The position numbers and the translations under genes were made by a program. Positions 9,314 to 17,680 of a stretch of 64,000 nucleotides of DNA are shown piece after piece. Each line of letters opens with the position of its first letter. Within the stretch, counting starts at the first letter, position 1. The DNA is taken from the NCBI RefSeq assembly GCF_003815715.1, contig NZ_CP033922.1:2014001-2078000 (forward strand), given 5' to 3'. Under the pieces are notes generated by a model. That model searched no databases. It was not told the DNA's origin and worked only from the letters and a program-made list of their open reading frames with translations. The DNA is from Chryseobacterium sp. G0162. Its GTDB lineage: Bacteria; Bacteroidota; Bacteroidia; Flavobacteriales; Weeksellaceae.

Positions 9314-9634
9314 ATGCCGGATTTAAAAATACAAGAAGCAAAGTTGCTTTTTAAGAAAATCCACTCTAACCCAAAAAGTTACGATTTACAAATCAATGAA
9401 GACGGGATTACAGGCAGAGATGATAAAATCAGTTTCAGACTTTACAGGACTGGAGAAAGGGTTGCTTTTGAAGTAACAATAGATGCACTCACTTTCACCA
9501 ATACCACTGGAGAATGGAATAACGCACTGATCATGCTAGGGAATACGATCAAAAAAATAGAAAAAGAACAAGAAAATTTAAAAATAGAACAGGCAATAGA
9601 TAAGCTTAGAAAGTACCTTTCAGAAGAAAATTAA
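9314..9634 (+). CDS. Conserved-looking small cytoplasmic protein, function unknown
   Basis: 106 residues with no signal peptide or membrane segment. The composition alternates beta-like stretches (ISFRLYRTGERVAFEVTIDAL) with a long charged C-terminal helix (KKIEKEQENLKIEQ) that may form a coiled coil. I do not recognise the family. It precedes rpsT on the same strand, but rpsT has its own strong promoter in the gap. A possible -7 box (TATATTTG, 9190-9197) lies over 100 bases upstream. Confidence 0.65.
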   Translation: MPDLKIQEAKLLFKKIHSNPKSYDLQINEDGITGRDDKISFRLYRTGERVAFEVTIDALTFTNTTGEWNNALIMLGNTIKKIEKEQENLKIEQAIDKLRKYLSEEN

Positions 9635-9651
9635 AATTTTTCAAATTTAAT

Positions 9652-9682
9652 TTGGTAGTTTAAAAAAAAGTTTATAGTTTTG
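9652..9682 (+). promoter_or_regulatory. Promoter for rpsT and probably the tRNA-Glu cluster
   Basis: TTG (9652-9654), a 20-base spacer, then TAGTTTTG (9675-9682). The predicted transcription start near 9689 lies 12 bases before the rpsT ATG at 9701. This excludes the longer in-frame start at 9680 and supports the shorter S20 protein. Confidence 0.8.
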
Positions 9683-9700
9683 CACTCACATTTGAACGAT

Positions 9701-9955
9701 ATGGCAAATCATAAATCAGCATTAAAGAGAATCAGACAGAACGAAACTAGAAGACTTCGTAATAGATATTATCACAAGACTGCTAGAACAGCATTGAAAG
9801 CCTTAAGAAATGAGGAAAACAAAGCTACTGCAACAGAGCAACTGCCAAAAGTTATCGCTTTATTGGATAAATTAGCTAAGAAAAATATTATCCACAAAAA
9901 CAAAGCAGCTAACTTAAAAAGCAAATTAACAAAGCACGTTAATAAATTAGCGTAA
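9701..9955 (+). CDS. rpsT: 30S ribosomal protein S20
   Basis: 84 residues starting [13 protein letters not shown], a classic S20 N-terminus, with very basic helices throughout ([19 protein letters not shown]) and [16 protein letters not shown] near the end. S20 binds 16S rRNA early in 30S assembly. The upstream in-frame ATG at 9680 is rejected because it lies before the predicted transcription start. A tRNA-Glu begins only 9 bases after the stop codon with no terminator between, so the mRNA and tRNA are probably made as one transcript and separated by RNase P or other processing. Confidence 0.97.
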   Translation: MANHKSALKRIRQNETRRLRNRYYHKTARTALKALRNEENKATATEQLPKVIALLDKLAKKNIIHKNKAANLKSKLTKHVNKLA

Positions 9956-9964
9956 AAGTATAGC

Positions 9965-10036
9965 GGCCCGTTCGTCTATCGGTTAGGACCTCAGATTTTC
10001 ATTCTGGTAAGAGGGGTTCGATTCCCCTACGGGCTA
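9965..10036 (+). tRNA. tRNA-Glu (UUC), cluster copy 1
   Basis: 72-base cloverleaf. The acceptor GGCCCGT pairs with ACGGGCT, then discriminator A. The anticodon loop TTTTCAT gives TTC. It starts 9 bases after rpsT. It is identical to the copies at 10115 and 10252. Confidence 0.96.
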
Positions 10037-10042
10037 CTTAAT

Positions 10043-10080
10043 TTTTAAAAACCACTGAGTTTTTACAGTGGTTTTTAAAA
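10043..10080 (+). terminator. Hairpin between tRNA-Glu copies 1 and 2
   Basis: A 15-base inverted repeat (TTTTAAAAACCACTG / CAGTGGTTTTTAAAA) with an 8-base loop. The T-run is short and lies inside the stem. It may be a partial terminator reducing read-through, or a processing structure. Confidence 0.55.
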
Positions 10081-10114
10081 CAAAGTAGAAAGCTATTACT
10101 TAAACAATCTAACC

Positions 10115-10186
10115 GGCCCGTTCGTCTATCGGTTAGGACCTCAGATTTTCATTCTGGTAAGAGGGGTTCGATTCCCCTACGGGCTA
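10115..10186 (+). tRNA. tRNA-Glu (UUC), cluster copy 2
   Basis: Base-for-base the same 72-nucleotide cloverleaf as the copy at 9965, anticodon TTC. The spacers on either side (78 and 65 bases) are AT-rich and unrelated to each other, so the duplication covers essentially the tRNA itself. Confidence 0.96.
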
Positions 10187-10251
10187 CAAATTAAGAGTTG
10201 ATACTTATAAAAACAAAAACTAACACACTATTTCGGTAGTGGAAGATAGAG

Positions 10252-10323
10252 GGCCCGTTCGTCTATCGGTTAGGACCTCAGATTTTCATTCTGGTAAGAG
10301 GGGTTCGATTCCCCTACGGGCTA
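10252..10323 (+). tRNA. tRNA-Glu (UUC), cluster copy 3
   Basis: Third identical 72-base copy with anticodon TTC. It is followed within three bases by a strong terminator, marking the end of the rpsT/tRNA-Glu transcription unit. Confidence 0.96.
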
Positions 10324-10325
10324 CC

Positions 10326-10358
10326 AAAGAAGGACTTTTTCGAAAGTCCTTCTTTTTT
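10326..10358 (+). terminator. Terminator of the tRNA-Glu cluster
   Basis: Stem AAAGAAGGACTTT and its complement around a TTCG-containing loop, followed by a run of T. It closes the unit immediately after the last tRNA. Confidence 0.85.
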
Positions 10359-10515
10359 GTTTCAATACAACTCTCCCCTCCTCCTCTCTATTAGGATCTA
10401 TTTATTATCTCAAAATCTTTAATACCCTCCTTATAAGATACAGCTCTCAAGCTTAATTATACTGAGCTATATTAAATTTTATTAAAAATATCACCAAAAA
10501 AGGAAATATTATTTT

Positions 10516-10543
10516 TTGCTTCTTCTTTTAATCCTTAAATTTG
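10516..10543 (+). promoter_or_regulatory. Promoter for the first CxGC secreted protein
   Basis: TTG (10516-10518), a 17-base spacer, TAAATTTG (10536-10543). The implied start near 10550 places the ATG at 10574 inside the transcript and the in-frame ATG at 10541 outside it. Confidence 0.6.
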
Positions 10544-10573
10544 ACTAAAACTATTCATCTAAAAATTAATAAT

Positions 10574-11344
10574 ATGAAATTTAATTTACTTTTGAGAAAT
10601 AAATTCTCTTTTCAAGGTGCCTTAATGGTGTTATGTTTATTCTCAGCTCAATTTTCATTTGCTCAGAATAGAATTTATGCTCACGCACAAAGTTCTGGTG
10701 TATTTGGTGTAGCATGCTTAGGATGCCGTGTAGATAATCCAATGAATGCTGTAGGAGGCAATGAAGATGATTATTCCACAATGATATTAGGAACTGCATT
10801 GCTAGGAGGAATCCAGCAAACATTAATCTTCCCGGATCTTAGAGCCGACACAAGACTTGTTGTAGGAATCGGAACAGATAATATTCCTTTATCCGTACAG
10901 CTATTAAGCGGTGTAACCCTTGAAACTATGAATGGGGGAACTTCTAATGAAGACCGCAGAACCATTGACATAAGCCTTCTAAAACTGGGAGCTACGCCTA
11001 ACAGAGGTACGATAGAATTTAAACCGGCAAAACCTTATGACGGAATCAGAATTGGTTTAACGGGAGGGGTACTCAGTCTTGGTGGAGGCTTTAGAATTTA
11101 CTATGCTTACCAGGATCCATTAATACAACTAATGGCCCATAGCCAAAGCGGGCAGGTTACCTTAAGTGGTAATGTTACTGTAGAAGGTTCTGAAGTTGCA
11201 TTAACCAATACTTCAGGAAAAGAAGTTTACCGCTCAAAGCTTAAAGGCAATACATTTGACTCTAATCAGCCCGGAGGAGTTTACATTATGACTCTTCAAA
11301 CTCAAGAAGGAAAAACATATTCTAAGAAAATCATTATTAAATAA
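10574..11344 (+). CDS. Secreted protein with type IX sorting domain, CxGC family (copy A)
   Basis: 256 residues from the ATG at 10574. The signal peptide ends near QFSFAQ. The mature region starts with a CLGC motif and NPMNAVGGNEDDYS, then beta-rich sequence with Gly-rich turns (GGVLSLGGGFRIYY). The last 75 residues are a T9SS type A C-terminal domain (SGKEVY, GGVYIMTLQTQEGKTYSKK). T9SS cargo crosses the outer membrane and is attached to the surface or released. About half the residues match the next gene, so the two are recent paralogues. The function of the N-terminal domain is unknown to me. The longer start at 10541 lies before the predicted transcription start. Confidence 0.85.
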   Translation: MKFNLLLRNKFSFQGALMVLCLFSAQFSFAQNRIYAHAQSSGVFGVACLGCRVDNPMNAVGGNEDDYSTMILGTALLGGIQQTLIFPDLRADTRLVVGIGTDNIPLSVQLLSGVTLETMNGGTSNEDRRTIDISLLKLGATPNRGTIEFKPAKPYDGIRIGLTGGVLSLGGGFRIYYAYQDPLIQLMAHSQSGQVTLSGNVTVEGSEVALTNTSGKEVYRSKLKGNTFDSNQPGGVYIMTLQTQEGKTYSKKIIIK

Positions 11345-11351
11345 ATGATGA

Positions 11352-11391
11352 ACCACAAACGGCAGTCTTTAAAAGGGCTGTCGTTTTTTTA
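11352..11391 (+). terminator. Terminator after CxGC protein copy A
   Basis: Imperfect hairpin (ACGGCAGTC ... GGGCTGTCGT, with G-U pairs) followed by a run of seven T. It separates the two paralogues into independent units. Confidence 0.65.
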
Positions 11392-11548
11392 TGGATCAAG
11401 AAAATTAAATGTTATTATTTTATAATTAAAAAAAATAGATTATAAAAAGTGATTTATAACTACATCACAAAAAAATGAAATAAAATAATTAACATAATCA
11501 TTTTATTTATAAATTTACACAAAACTAAAAAATCAAAATTTTTAATAT

Positions 11549-12328
11549 ATGAAAACTAATTTATTATTGAGTCCACGCAGTATTAAGACTGTCGTTTTTG
11601 CTTCTTTATTGTTTCTGGCAAGCAACCTGTCATTTGCTCAAATTGTAAAATATTATGCAAATGCTCAAAACAATCAGGTATATGGAGTATGTATAGGCTG
11701 TGGAGTCCTAAACCCTCTGAATGCCATTGGTCCTAATGAAAATGATTATTCTGTTCTACAGGTATCCATCGGTTTGCTGGCACGCACCGAACAAACATTG
11801 ATTTTCCCTAACAGTACTTATACGAATAAATTGGTTATTGGTATTGGTTCTAACGGAACTCCTCTAAGTGCACAGGTATTGGGAGGGGTATCTATTGAGA
11901 CATTCAATGGAGATGTTTCCAACAATGATTATCAAAACCTAAACAATGACATTTTAATACTTGGGGGAACAGATCCAAGCAAAGGGGAAATTGAACTTAC
12001 GATGAACAAGCCTTATGATCGTATCAAGATCAATGTAAATGGAGGATTACTGAGTTTAGGAGGAGAGCTTAGGGTATATTATGGATACCAGTATAGAGAT
12101 CCTTTCATCAGCTTTATGGCTCATGGTGAAAACGGACAGGTAACTTTGGATAAAAATTTAAAAGTAGATGGTTCCGAGGTTACTCTTATCAACACTTCCG
12201 GAAAAGAGGTATTCCGTACTAAATTAAATTCAAATACATTTGAAACCAACCAACCTGAGGGACTTTATATTATAAAACTTCAGACTAAGGATGGGAAAAC
12301 GCATTCAAGTAAGGTTTTACTTAAATAA
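11549..12328 (+). CDS. Secreted protein with type IX sorting domain, CxGC family (copy B)
   Basis: 259 residues. The signal peptide ends near NLSFAQ. It shares the architecture of the preceding gene: a CIGC motif, NPLNAIGPNENDYS, a Gly-rich beta domain (GGLLSLGGELRVYYG) and a T9SS type A domain (SGKEVFRTKL, GLYIIKLQTKDGKTHSSK). The conserved Cys pair near the mature N-terminus could form a disulfide or bind metal; the sequence cannot decide. The ATG directly follows an AT-rich stretch with a weak TAAATTTA box. The product is likely surface-exposed, and its role is unknown. Confidence 0.87.
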   Translation: MKTNLLLSPRSIKTVVFASLLFLASNLSFAQIVKYYANAQNNQVYGVCIGCGVLNPLNAIGPNENDYSVLQVSIGLLARTEQTLIFPNSTYTNKLVIGIGSNGTPLSAQVLGGVSIETFNGDVSNNDYQNLNNDILILGGTDPSKGEIELTMNKPYDRIKINVNGGLLSLGGELRVYYGYQYRDPFISFMAHGENGQVTLDKNLKVDGSEVTLINTSGKEVFRTKLNSNTFETNQPEGLYIIKLQTKDGKTHSSKVLLK

Positions 12329-12344
12329 ACAATTAAACATTGCC

Positions 12345-12380
12345 AAAAAACGGCAGGCTTTTCCAAGCCTGCCGTTTTAT
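12345..12380 (+). terminator. Terminator after CxGC protein copy B
   Basis: Perfect stem AAAACGGCAGGCTT / AAGCCTGCCGTTTT with a TTCC loop, flanked by A and T runs, so it can act in both directions. It lies between this gene and the convergent one ending at 12466. Confidence 0.85.
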
Positions 12381-12465
12381 TTTATACCTATTCTTAAAAT
12401 TATCAATTAAATTTTGATGAATAAAAACCCCATATGAACAAGAATAGAAGTCTTTGATTTTCTAT

Positions 12466-13818
12466 TTACTGCATCATCCAGGCCACTGCATTGGCATACA
12501 AAATACTGTTATAAACTATAGACGAAGCAGAAGTTCCAGTACCAAAATTATTTTTGGGGATGGGTTTACCGGACGCATCTACCCCAGCCGGATATGATAC
12601 TGTAGAAGTATTATCGGCTAAGCCAAGAGGAAATCCACCATCACCCCAGAAGAACAGCTTGTATGTTTTATGAACAAAACCAACTACCTGGCCATTGTTT
12701 GTAGATAAAATATCTACATTAGAACTGTTAATATTAGCATTGGTATAAGAGCTAGAGTCATCGTTGTCATCTCCTACGAGTTTTCCTCTCGCATCCCCAA
12801 ATGGGCCATTAAGAATAGGGTGATTCATATTCACTATGGGCTTAACAAAGTTTGTCCCTACAGCTGCATTAAAAGTAGTGGTAGCCCCAAATATTTTAGT
12901 TAGAAGCTCATTGGGTTGTGCCTGCTGCAAGAAAATCATTGCCCTACCTCCTTTATCAAGATAATTCTTAAGAGCAATAGCATCTGCCGAAGTAGAAGTA
13001 TAATCCCAAGAAAATATAATCATATATGGATTGTGTGTTGCAATATTGTTGGCAAGATTTCCTTGTGCAGTTCCTACGTTTACAATATCAAACCCTTGTG
13101 ATGGTACAGTTCCTGTAGGCCCAAAGTTACCAGGTGATACTAAAATAGTAGTTGGAGCTGTAACATTTCCGGGGCTTGGAGTATACGCTCCTCCACCAAG
13201 AGATAGGACTTTCCTTATAGGAATAACCCCTGCACTCACATTGACTGAGAAACTACAAGATTGGCCTGCCAAATTTATTGTAAAAGAAGCCGTTCCTGAG
13301 GAAGATGGTGTACCAGAAATAGAAAGGGAAATGCTTCCACTCCCATTAGTCAGTGTTCCTCCCGAAGCAGAAGCAGTAAGACCTGAAACTCCTGTAGACG
13401 CTACTGCAATTGCAGCATAGGATTGACCTGTAGCATTAGCGTAATTAATTACCTTTGTACCATTGGCAGCTGTACCTGCTGTGAAGGTTCCGTTAAGAGC
13501 CCCGTTAGAACAATCAACAGCAAAACTGGGTGCTGGGTTGCATTGGTCACATAGACAATTGGACCATCCGGTAGGCTTGAATACTCTTACACAACTTTGG
13601 GTGGAATCATACATAATAGTTCCTATTGCTATATTCCCTCCCATTGGGTTAATAAGGTTCAGCGGGTCTGCATTGGTAGGAAGAACCAATCCCATAGTAT
13701 TGGTAGTTTCTTTGTTAATATCCAAAGCTCCTCTTGGGTTTGCCGTTCCAATCCCCACTTGCGAAAACAAGACATTCACGATGAACATCATCGATAGTAA
13801 AAAAAAATTTCTTCTCAT
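12466..13818 (-). CDS. Secreted protein: tail-fibre-like N-terminus plus amidotransferase-like domain
   Basis: 450 residues from the ATG at 13818 (MRRNFFLLSMMFIVNVLFSQ signal peptide). The longer frame to 13881 starts upstream of the predicted promoter. Three parts are seen. Residues about 20-95 are the flavobacterial surface-protein motif (VGIGTANPRGALDI ... GTIMYDSTQSC). About 105-210 is a Gly/Ser/Thr-rich Ig-like stretch ending in GQSCSFSVNVS. About 220-450 resembles a class I glutamine-amidotransferase/ThuA-like fold (NPYMIIFSWDY, LKNYLDKGGRAMIFL). No catalytic Cys-His pair is evident. The genes at 51039, 52019 and 55288 are relatives. No T9SS domain is visible, and the function is unknown. 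Confidence 0.8.
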   Translation of the reverse strand: MRRNFFLLSMMFIVNVLFSQVGIGTANPRGALDINKETTNTMGLVLPTNADPLNLINPMGGNIAIGTIMYDSTQSCVRVFKPTGWSNCLCDQCNPAPSFAVDCSNGALNGTFTAGTAANGTKVINYANATGQSYAAIAVASTGVSGLTASASGGTLTNGSGSISLSISGTPSSSGTASFTINLAGQSCSFSVNVSAGVIPIRKVLSLGGGAYTPSPGNVTAPTTILVSPGNFGPTGTVPSQGFDIVNVGTAQGNLANNIATHNPYMIIFSWDYTSTSADAIALKNYLDKGGRAMIFLQQAQPNELLTKIFGATTTFNAAVGTNFVKPIVNMNHPILNGPFGDARGKLVGDDNDDSSSYTNANINSSNVDILSTNNGQVVGFVHKTYKLFFWGDGGFPLGLADNTSTVSYPAGVDASGKPIPKNNFGTGTSASSIVYNSILYANAVAWMMQ

Positions 13819-13837
13819 TTGTGTTTGAATTTTGGGG

Positions 13838-13869
13838 CAAAAATATATTTTCCAGCCTTCACATTCCAA
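13838..13869 (-). promoter_or_regulatory. Promoter for the 12466-13818 gene
   Basis: Minus strand TTG (rc of 13867-13869), a 21-base spacer, TATTTTTG (rc of 13838-13845). The transcript would start near 13831, 13 bases before the ATG at 13818. The rest of the interval to 14075 is AT-rich with no supported feature. Confidence 0.55.
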
Positions 13870-14075
13870 AAATGCGAACATGTCATAGATACTACAATCA
13901 CCTATTCGTACTAGTCAAATACCCCACATACACACCACACAGGTACTACATATTTACATTTAATTCTCTTTCAAAAAAAATCATTTCTTTTTATTGTAGT
14001 AATGAACTTTAAAGTAAGACTATACATTTTTCAGCGTTTATTAATCACCTTGAATAAAACAAATCGTGTTTTATC

Positions 14076-14101
14076 AAAAAAACCGGCCAATTTATGGCCG
14101 G
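14076..14101 (-). terminator. Terminator of the B12 operon
   Basis: On the minus strand, CCGGCCA, a short loop, TGGCCGG, then a run of seven T. It lies 34 bases past the stop codon of the last gene of the cobalamin operon. Confidence 0.85.
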
Positions 14102-14134
14102 GTCAGAGTGAAACAAAAATTAGCTATGCTAAAA

Positions 14135-16411
14135 TTAATTTTTAATTAGCTTTTGCTGATATACAGCTTTATCCGTGGTAACTTTTAGAATATACATTCC
14201 TTTTGGTAACATGCTTACATTTACTTGCCCATTATTGAACTGAGCATTGATAAGCTTACCTGAAGCATCATAAATAGAAACGTTTACCACTTTTTCCTGT
14301 GTTTTGATATAAAGGATATCCGTAACAGGGTTTGGATAAATACCAAATTCAAGTTTTTTCACTTCAGCGGTTGCTAATGTAGAAGTAGTACTGTTAACTT
14401 TAAGTATTTTTTCAACGACCTTACCATTAGAATTGAAACTAATAGTAATATCTGCAGTTCCTGAACCTATTGGAGTAAGCACTAATTCTTCATTGGTATT
14501 AATTTCCGCAGCAACTACTGATGGATTAGTATTTGATTTGATTGTTTTTATAATAGATGATCCAAAACTATCTTCATCCGAAACCATTGTTTTCAAATCT
14601 ATAGTTGTAGTACCTGTTGCAGTAACCTGCGACGGAAATGTATTGTTTACAACTGGTGCTGTATTATCCGGGAATACAGCTAATGAAGGGAACCAGTAAT
14701 AATCAGCCAATGTTTTAGTGTCAATCAGATTACCATTGTTATCAAATGTATGAATCCAGTTCTTCTGATAATGTGCGCCAAACCCACTTTCTGTAGTATT
14801 CAGGATAAGATTACCGGTAGTAGGGTTTACACGAAGCGCCGCACCATAAGGAATTTGTTTGTAAGCTCCTGTTTGCCCTGGTAATGTAATAAAGCTTTCA
14901 TTAAATACCTTGGTAGTAACATCAAATTTTACAATCTGGTTTCCTGGATTAAATCCAGAGCCGGCTTTGATCCAATATAATGTGTTTTCAGTATTACTTG
15001 CAGTAAAACTTCCTGCATTCCAGGCGCCCCATGAGTCAGAATATTTTGTAGTTGGGATATCATAGTACTGTACGGTAAGAGTTGCAGGGTTAATATTTGC
15101 CAGTTTCTGATTCTGAATCGCCCAGATACTTCCGTCTTTTGCCTGAGCAACAGAAATAAAAGCTCCGGCAATAGTATTTACAACAGTATCTGTAATTGGA
15201 TCAATTACTAAAATTCCTACACTCTGCTTTACTGCAAAAACATATTTTGAAGTACGGATCATATTTCCGATCTGCCCGGCATACTGGCTTCCACCACCAG
15301 TCGTCGCAATTATATTGCCTACCTGTAGGTTTGCAATATCAAATAAGAAAATACCATTGGATGCTCCAATATATCCTTTGTTCTCATTTACTCCTAAGAA
15401 TGATCTTCCATCTCCACCCCCAATCGTATTAAATGTTGCAATTTTCTGCATCGTCTGTGCATTGGCAATTACCAATCTACCACCAGGAGTATACTGAGTA
15501 TCTCCTCCATCTGCTGCCTGTTTAGATACAAAATAGAATTTATCTCCATAGATTGTTCCAAATTGCGTAGTTGCTCCGAAAGCATGGTTATTGTTCGCAT
15601 TGCTGTAAACACGGTAATTGATTTGTCCGTTATTATCTATAAAGTTTACAGAACCGTTTGTATGTCCAAACCATTCTTCATTCACCATAAAGAACCCATT
15701 GGTAAAATTGGTGGAACTTACATAAGGAGAAACCGGTGTAAGAGTAGATGACATTGGAGGTGTTTGAAAATCCGGGCTGTAATTCCAAACATCCCATGAT
15801 CCATTTTGTAAAGCACGGGAAGAAGCTCCAACACCGGAAAATCCGAAGTCAGCATCAGTTGGATTTTTCACCCAATAAGACCAAAAACCACTATACCATC
15901 CTGATTTCCAATGATCGTTAACATCTTTTGCTACATAATCATCAAAATCATAAGCTGTTGTATTTACAATACCATCCACAGGATACAGAGGATAGGTAGT
16001 ATTACCACTTTTAATAAGGGCATTAGAATCCTGTCCGTTCAAATCAAACCCCAGTCCTCCTATTGCTGATCCAAACTGAGTCCCCTGATACAGCAATGTA
16101 AAAAATCTTTTGTCTGCCTTTGCAATTGCTTTAAGCATATCTTCACCTGTTGCATTTCCATCCCATCTGAATCCCCATACTAAAGCATCCGGATTTTTAC
16201 TATCATTCCATTGTACTACGAATGCAGCCTGGTTAGAACCTGTTCCCACCCAATACTGAATATCAGAAAAAGTGATGTTGGTTGTAATATTAGTGGTAGT
16301 TAACGGAGTATTCCCCGGAATATCATTCCTTGGAACTCCCTGTACTTTTATCTGGGCATTCGTGAAAAATGCAAACAGAAAAAGTATGGTAAAAAGGTAG
16401 AACTTTTTCAT
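14135..16411 (-). CDS. T9SS-sorted surface protein with DUF5074-like propeller, B12 operon
   Basis: 758 residues with a signal peptide ending FFTNAQ. Residues about 30-215 carry VVQWNDSKNPDALVWGFRWDG and several Trp-rich stretches. About 220-590 is a repeated beta-propeller of the DUF5074/YncE type (GIFLFDIANLQVG, GILVIDPITDTVV). About 600-675 is a bacterial Ig-like segment, and the last 75 residues are a T9SS type A domain (FGIYPNPVTDILYI, LPKGMYILKV). It is the last gene of the operon behind the cobalamin riboswitch, 30 bases after the preceding lipoprotein. A role as a surface cobamide-binding or capture protein is inferred from context; the propeller recalls BtuG but this chain is larger. 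Confidence 0.82.
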   Translation of the reverse strand: MKKFYLFTILFLFAFFTNAQIKVQGVPRNDIPGNTPLTTTNITTNITFSDIQYWVGTGSNQAAFVVQWNDSKNPDALVWGFRWDGNATGEDMLKAIAKADKRFFTLLYQGTQFGSAIGGLGFDLNGQDSNALIKSGNTTYPLYPVDGIVNTTAYDFDDYVAKDVNDHWKSGWYSGFWSYWVKNPTDADFGFSGVGASSRALQNGSWDVWNYSPDFQTPPMSSTLTPVSPYVSSTNFTNGFFMVNEEWFGHTNGSVNFIDNNGQINYRVYSNANNNHAFGATTQFGTIYGDKFYFVSKQAADGGDTQYTPGGRLVIANAQTMQKIATFNTIGGGDGRSFLGVNENKGYIGASNGIFLFDIANLQVGNIIATTGGGSQYAGQIGNMIRTSKYVFAVKQSVGILVIDPITDTVVNTIAGAFISVAQAKDGSIWAIQNQKLANINPATLTVQYYDIPTTKYSDSWGAWNAGSFTASNTENTLYWIKAGSGFNPGNQIVKFDVTTKVFNESFITLPGQTGAYKQIPYGAALRVNPTTGNLILNTTESGFGAHYQKNWIHTFDNNGNLIDTKTLADYYWFPSLAVFPDNTAPVVNNTFPSQVTATGTTTIDLKTMVSDEDSFGSSIIKTIKSNTNPSVVAAEINTNEELVLTPIGSGTADITISFNSNGKVVEKILKVNSTTSTLATAEVKKLEFGIYPNPVTDILYIKTQEKVVNVSIYDASGKLINAQFNNGQVNVSMLPKGMYILKVTTDKAVYQQKLIKN

Positions 16412-16441
16412 TTTTATTGATTTAAATATATTTTACGTTCG

Positions 16442-17680
16442 TTATTTTTTTAGATGTAAATCGTAGGCTCCTGCCACTTCTGTAGAAACCTCTCCCAGCC
16501 ATCCAGCTTCCTGATTGATTCCGGTGTATACTTTTACGAAATCTATTCCCGGAAGCTTCACATATTTTCCGTTTTTGTCAACCGCCCATGAAATATCGAT
16601 ATTGGAAGCCTCATCATTATTGGGGGCATTATCCGCATATCCAAATTCATAAGATTTTCCTACCCAATAGTTTCCTACTCCACTCTGGTCATAAAAATTA
16701 TCTTTAAGCCTGGTCCCTGTAAAACTGTAAGAAGCATCTGAAAGCCATAAAGGATAGTAACTCTGTGAATGGAATGCATTTTTTGTTTTAAATCCTGTGT
16801 TCCCAAGATTATCCTGCCATTTGATATATTCTATATCTGTCTGCCAGCCGTCATTTCCCGGAACGGGAGCTTTATTTTCATTAGGTTTGAAGTAAGTAAT
16901 ATTATAATTTTTGGTCGTCGTATTTTTAAAGTACTCACTGCCTGCAATTTCGTACCACTCATCATCATCAGGTTTTCCATTTTTATTTTTATCATAGGCT
17001 ACCATAATAATTCCTGGTTCACAACTTCCGGATCGAGGATCATTAGCAGAGTTTCCAAAAAATGCATTGCCTAATATTTTAAAATCTCTTCCCTCCATAT
17101 TAGGAATGGTATGATCGAAACCAAACACTACCTGTCCTCCGAAACCTCCAAGGCTTATCATGGAAGAATTAGAACCTACCAGATAGTCATTGGCTTTTTT
17201 AATCATATCTGCTGCTGTATTGCCCAAATCATATTCTGGAATTTCATTCATAAACTGTCCTACTGCCGGACGGAAGTCAAAAACTTTGGAAATGTATTTA
17301 CTTAATGTTCCAGCTTCTTTAGTGACTCTGATTTTAGAATGAAAAACTTTATCGCTTCCTACTTTTAATGTTAAAGGATAAGTAGCGGTCTTTGTGCTGA
17401 TAAATTCCAGTTCGGAATTCTGGGAGATGATAGAGTCATTAATGCTCCAGGTAATGTTTCCTGAAATATTGGTAGGAATACTCAATACCCTGAAACGTTC
17501 AATGGTATAAGCAGTATCTAATCCTTTAAATGTGGGAGGTATTACTTCCGGATCAGTAGGAACCGGTGCTGCAACCTCATCATCATGCTGACAGGACGCA
17601 ATCATTCCTGCAAATAGAAGGGATAAAAACCCAGCTGTTAAATAATTAATAGTTTTTTTATTCATGTTGATCAGTTTCAT
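16442..17680 (-). CDS. Surface lipoprotein of the B12 operon
   Basis: 412 residues from the ATG at 17680, which follows the previous stop directly (TAAATG). A second ATG 15 bases later (MNKKTINYL) is equally plausible. The lipoprotein signal ends FAGMIASC. An Ig/PKD-like region (about residues 45-120) is followed by a large domain with SLGGFGGQVVFGFDH, GNAFFGNS and a Ca-binding-like KNKNGKPDDDEWYE (about residue 235). Similar lipoproteins occur in Bacteroidota B12 loci. I infer cobamide capture at the cell surface and have no direct motif for ligand binding. Translational coupling to the BtuG-like gene is likely. Confidence 0.8.
   Translation of the reverse strand: MKLINMNKKTINYLTAGFLSLLFAGMIASCQHDDEVAAPVPTDPEVIPPTFKGLDTAYTIERFRVLSIPTNISGNITWSINDSIISQNSELEFISTKTATYPLTLKVGSDKVFHSKIRVTKEAGTLSKYISKVFDFRPAVGQFMNEIPEYDLGNTAADMIKKANDYLVGSNSSMISLGGFGGQVVFGFDHTIPNMEGRDFKILGNAFFGNSANDPRSGSCEPGIIMVAYDKNKNGKPDDDEWYEIAGSEYFKNTTTKNYNITYFKPNENKAPVPGNDGWQTDIEYIKWQDNLGNTGFKTKNAFHSQSYYPLWLSDASYSFTGTRLKDNFYDQSGVGNYWVGKSYEFGYADNAPNNDEASNIDISWAVDKNGKYVKLPGIDFVKVYTGINQEAGWLGEVSTEVAGAYDLHLKK

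Noticed and set aside
9965..10323. Three identical 72-base units with spacers of 65-78 bases, considered as a CRISPR-like array
   Set aside because: Each unit folds as a complete tRNA-Glu cloverleaf and there are no cas genes.
13031..13420. 129-codon plus-strand open frame within the 12466-13818 gene
   Set aside because: Pro/Val-rich mirror of Gly/Thr-rich coding on the other strand; no leader, promoter or family.
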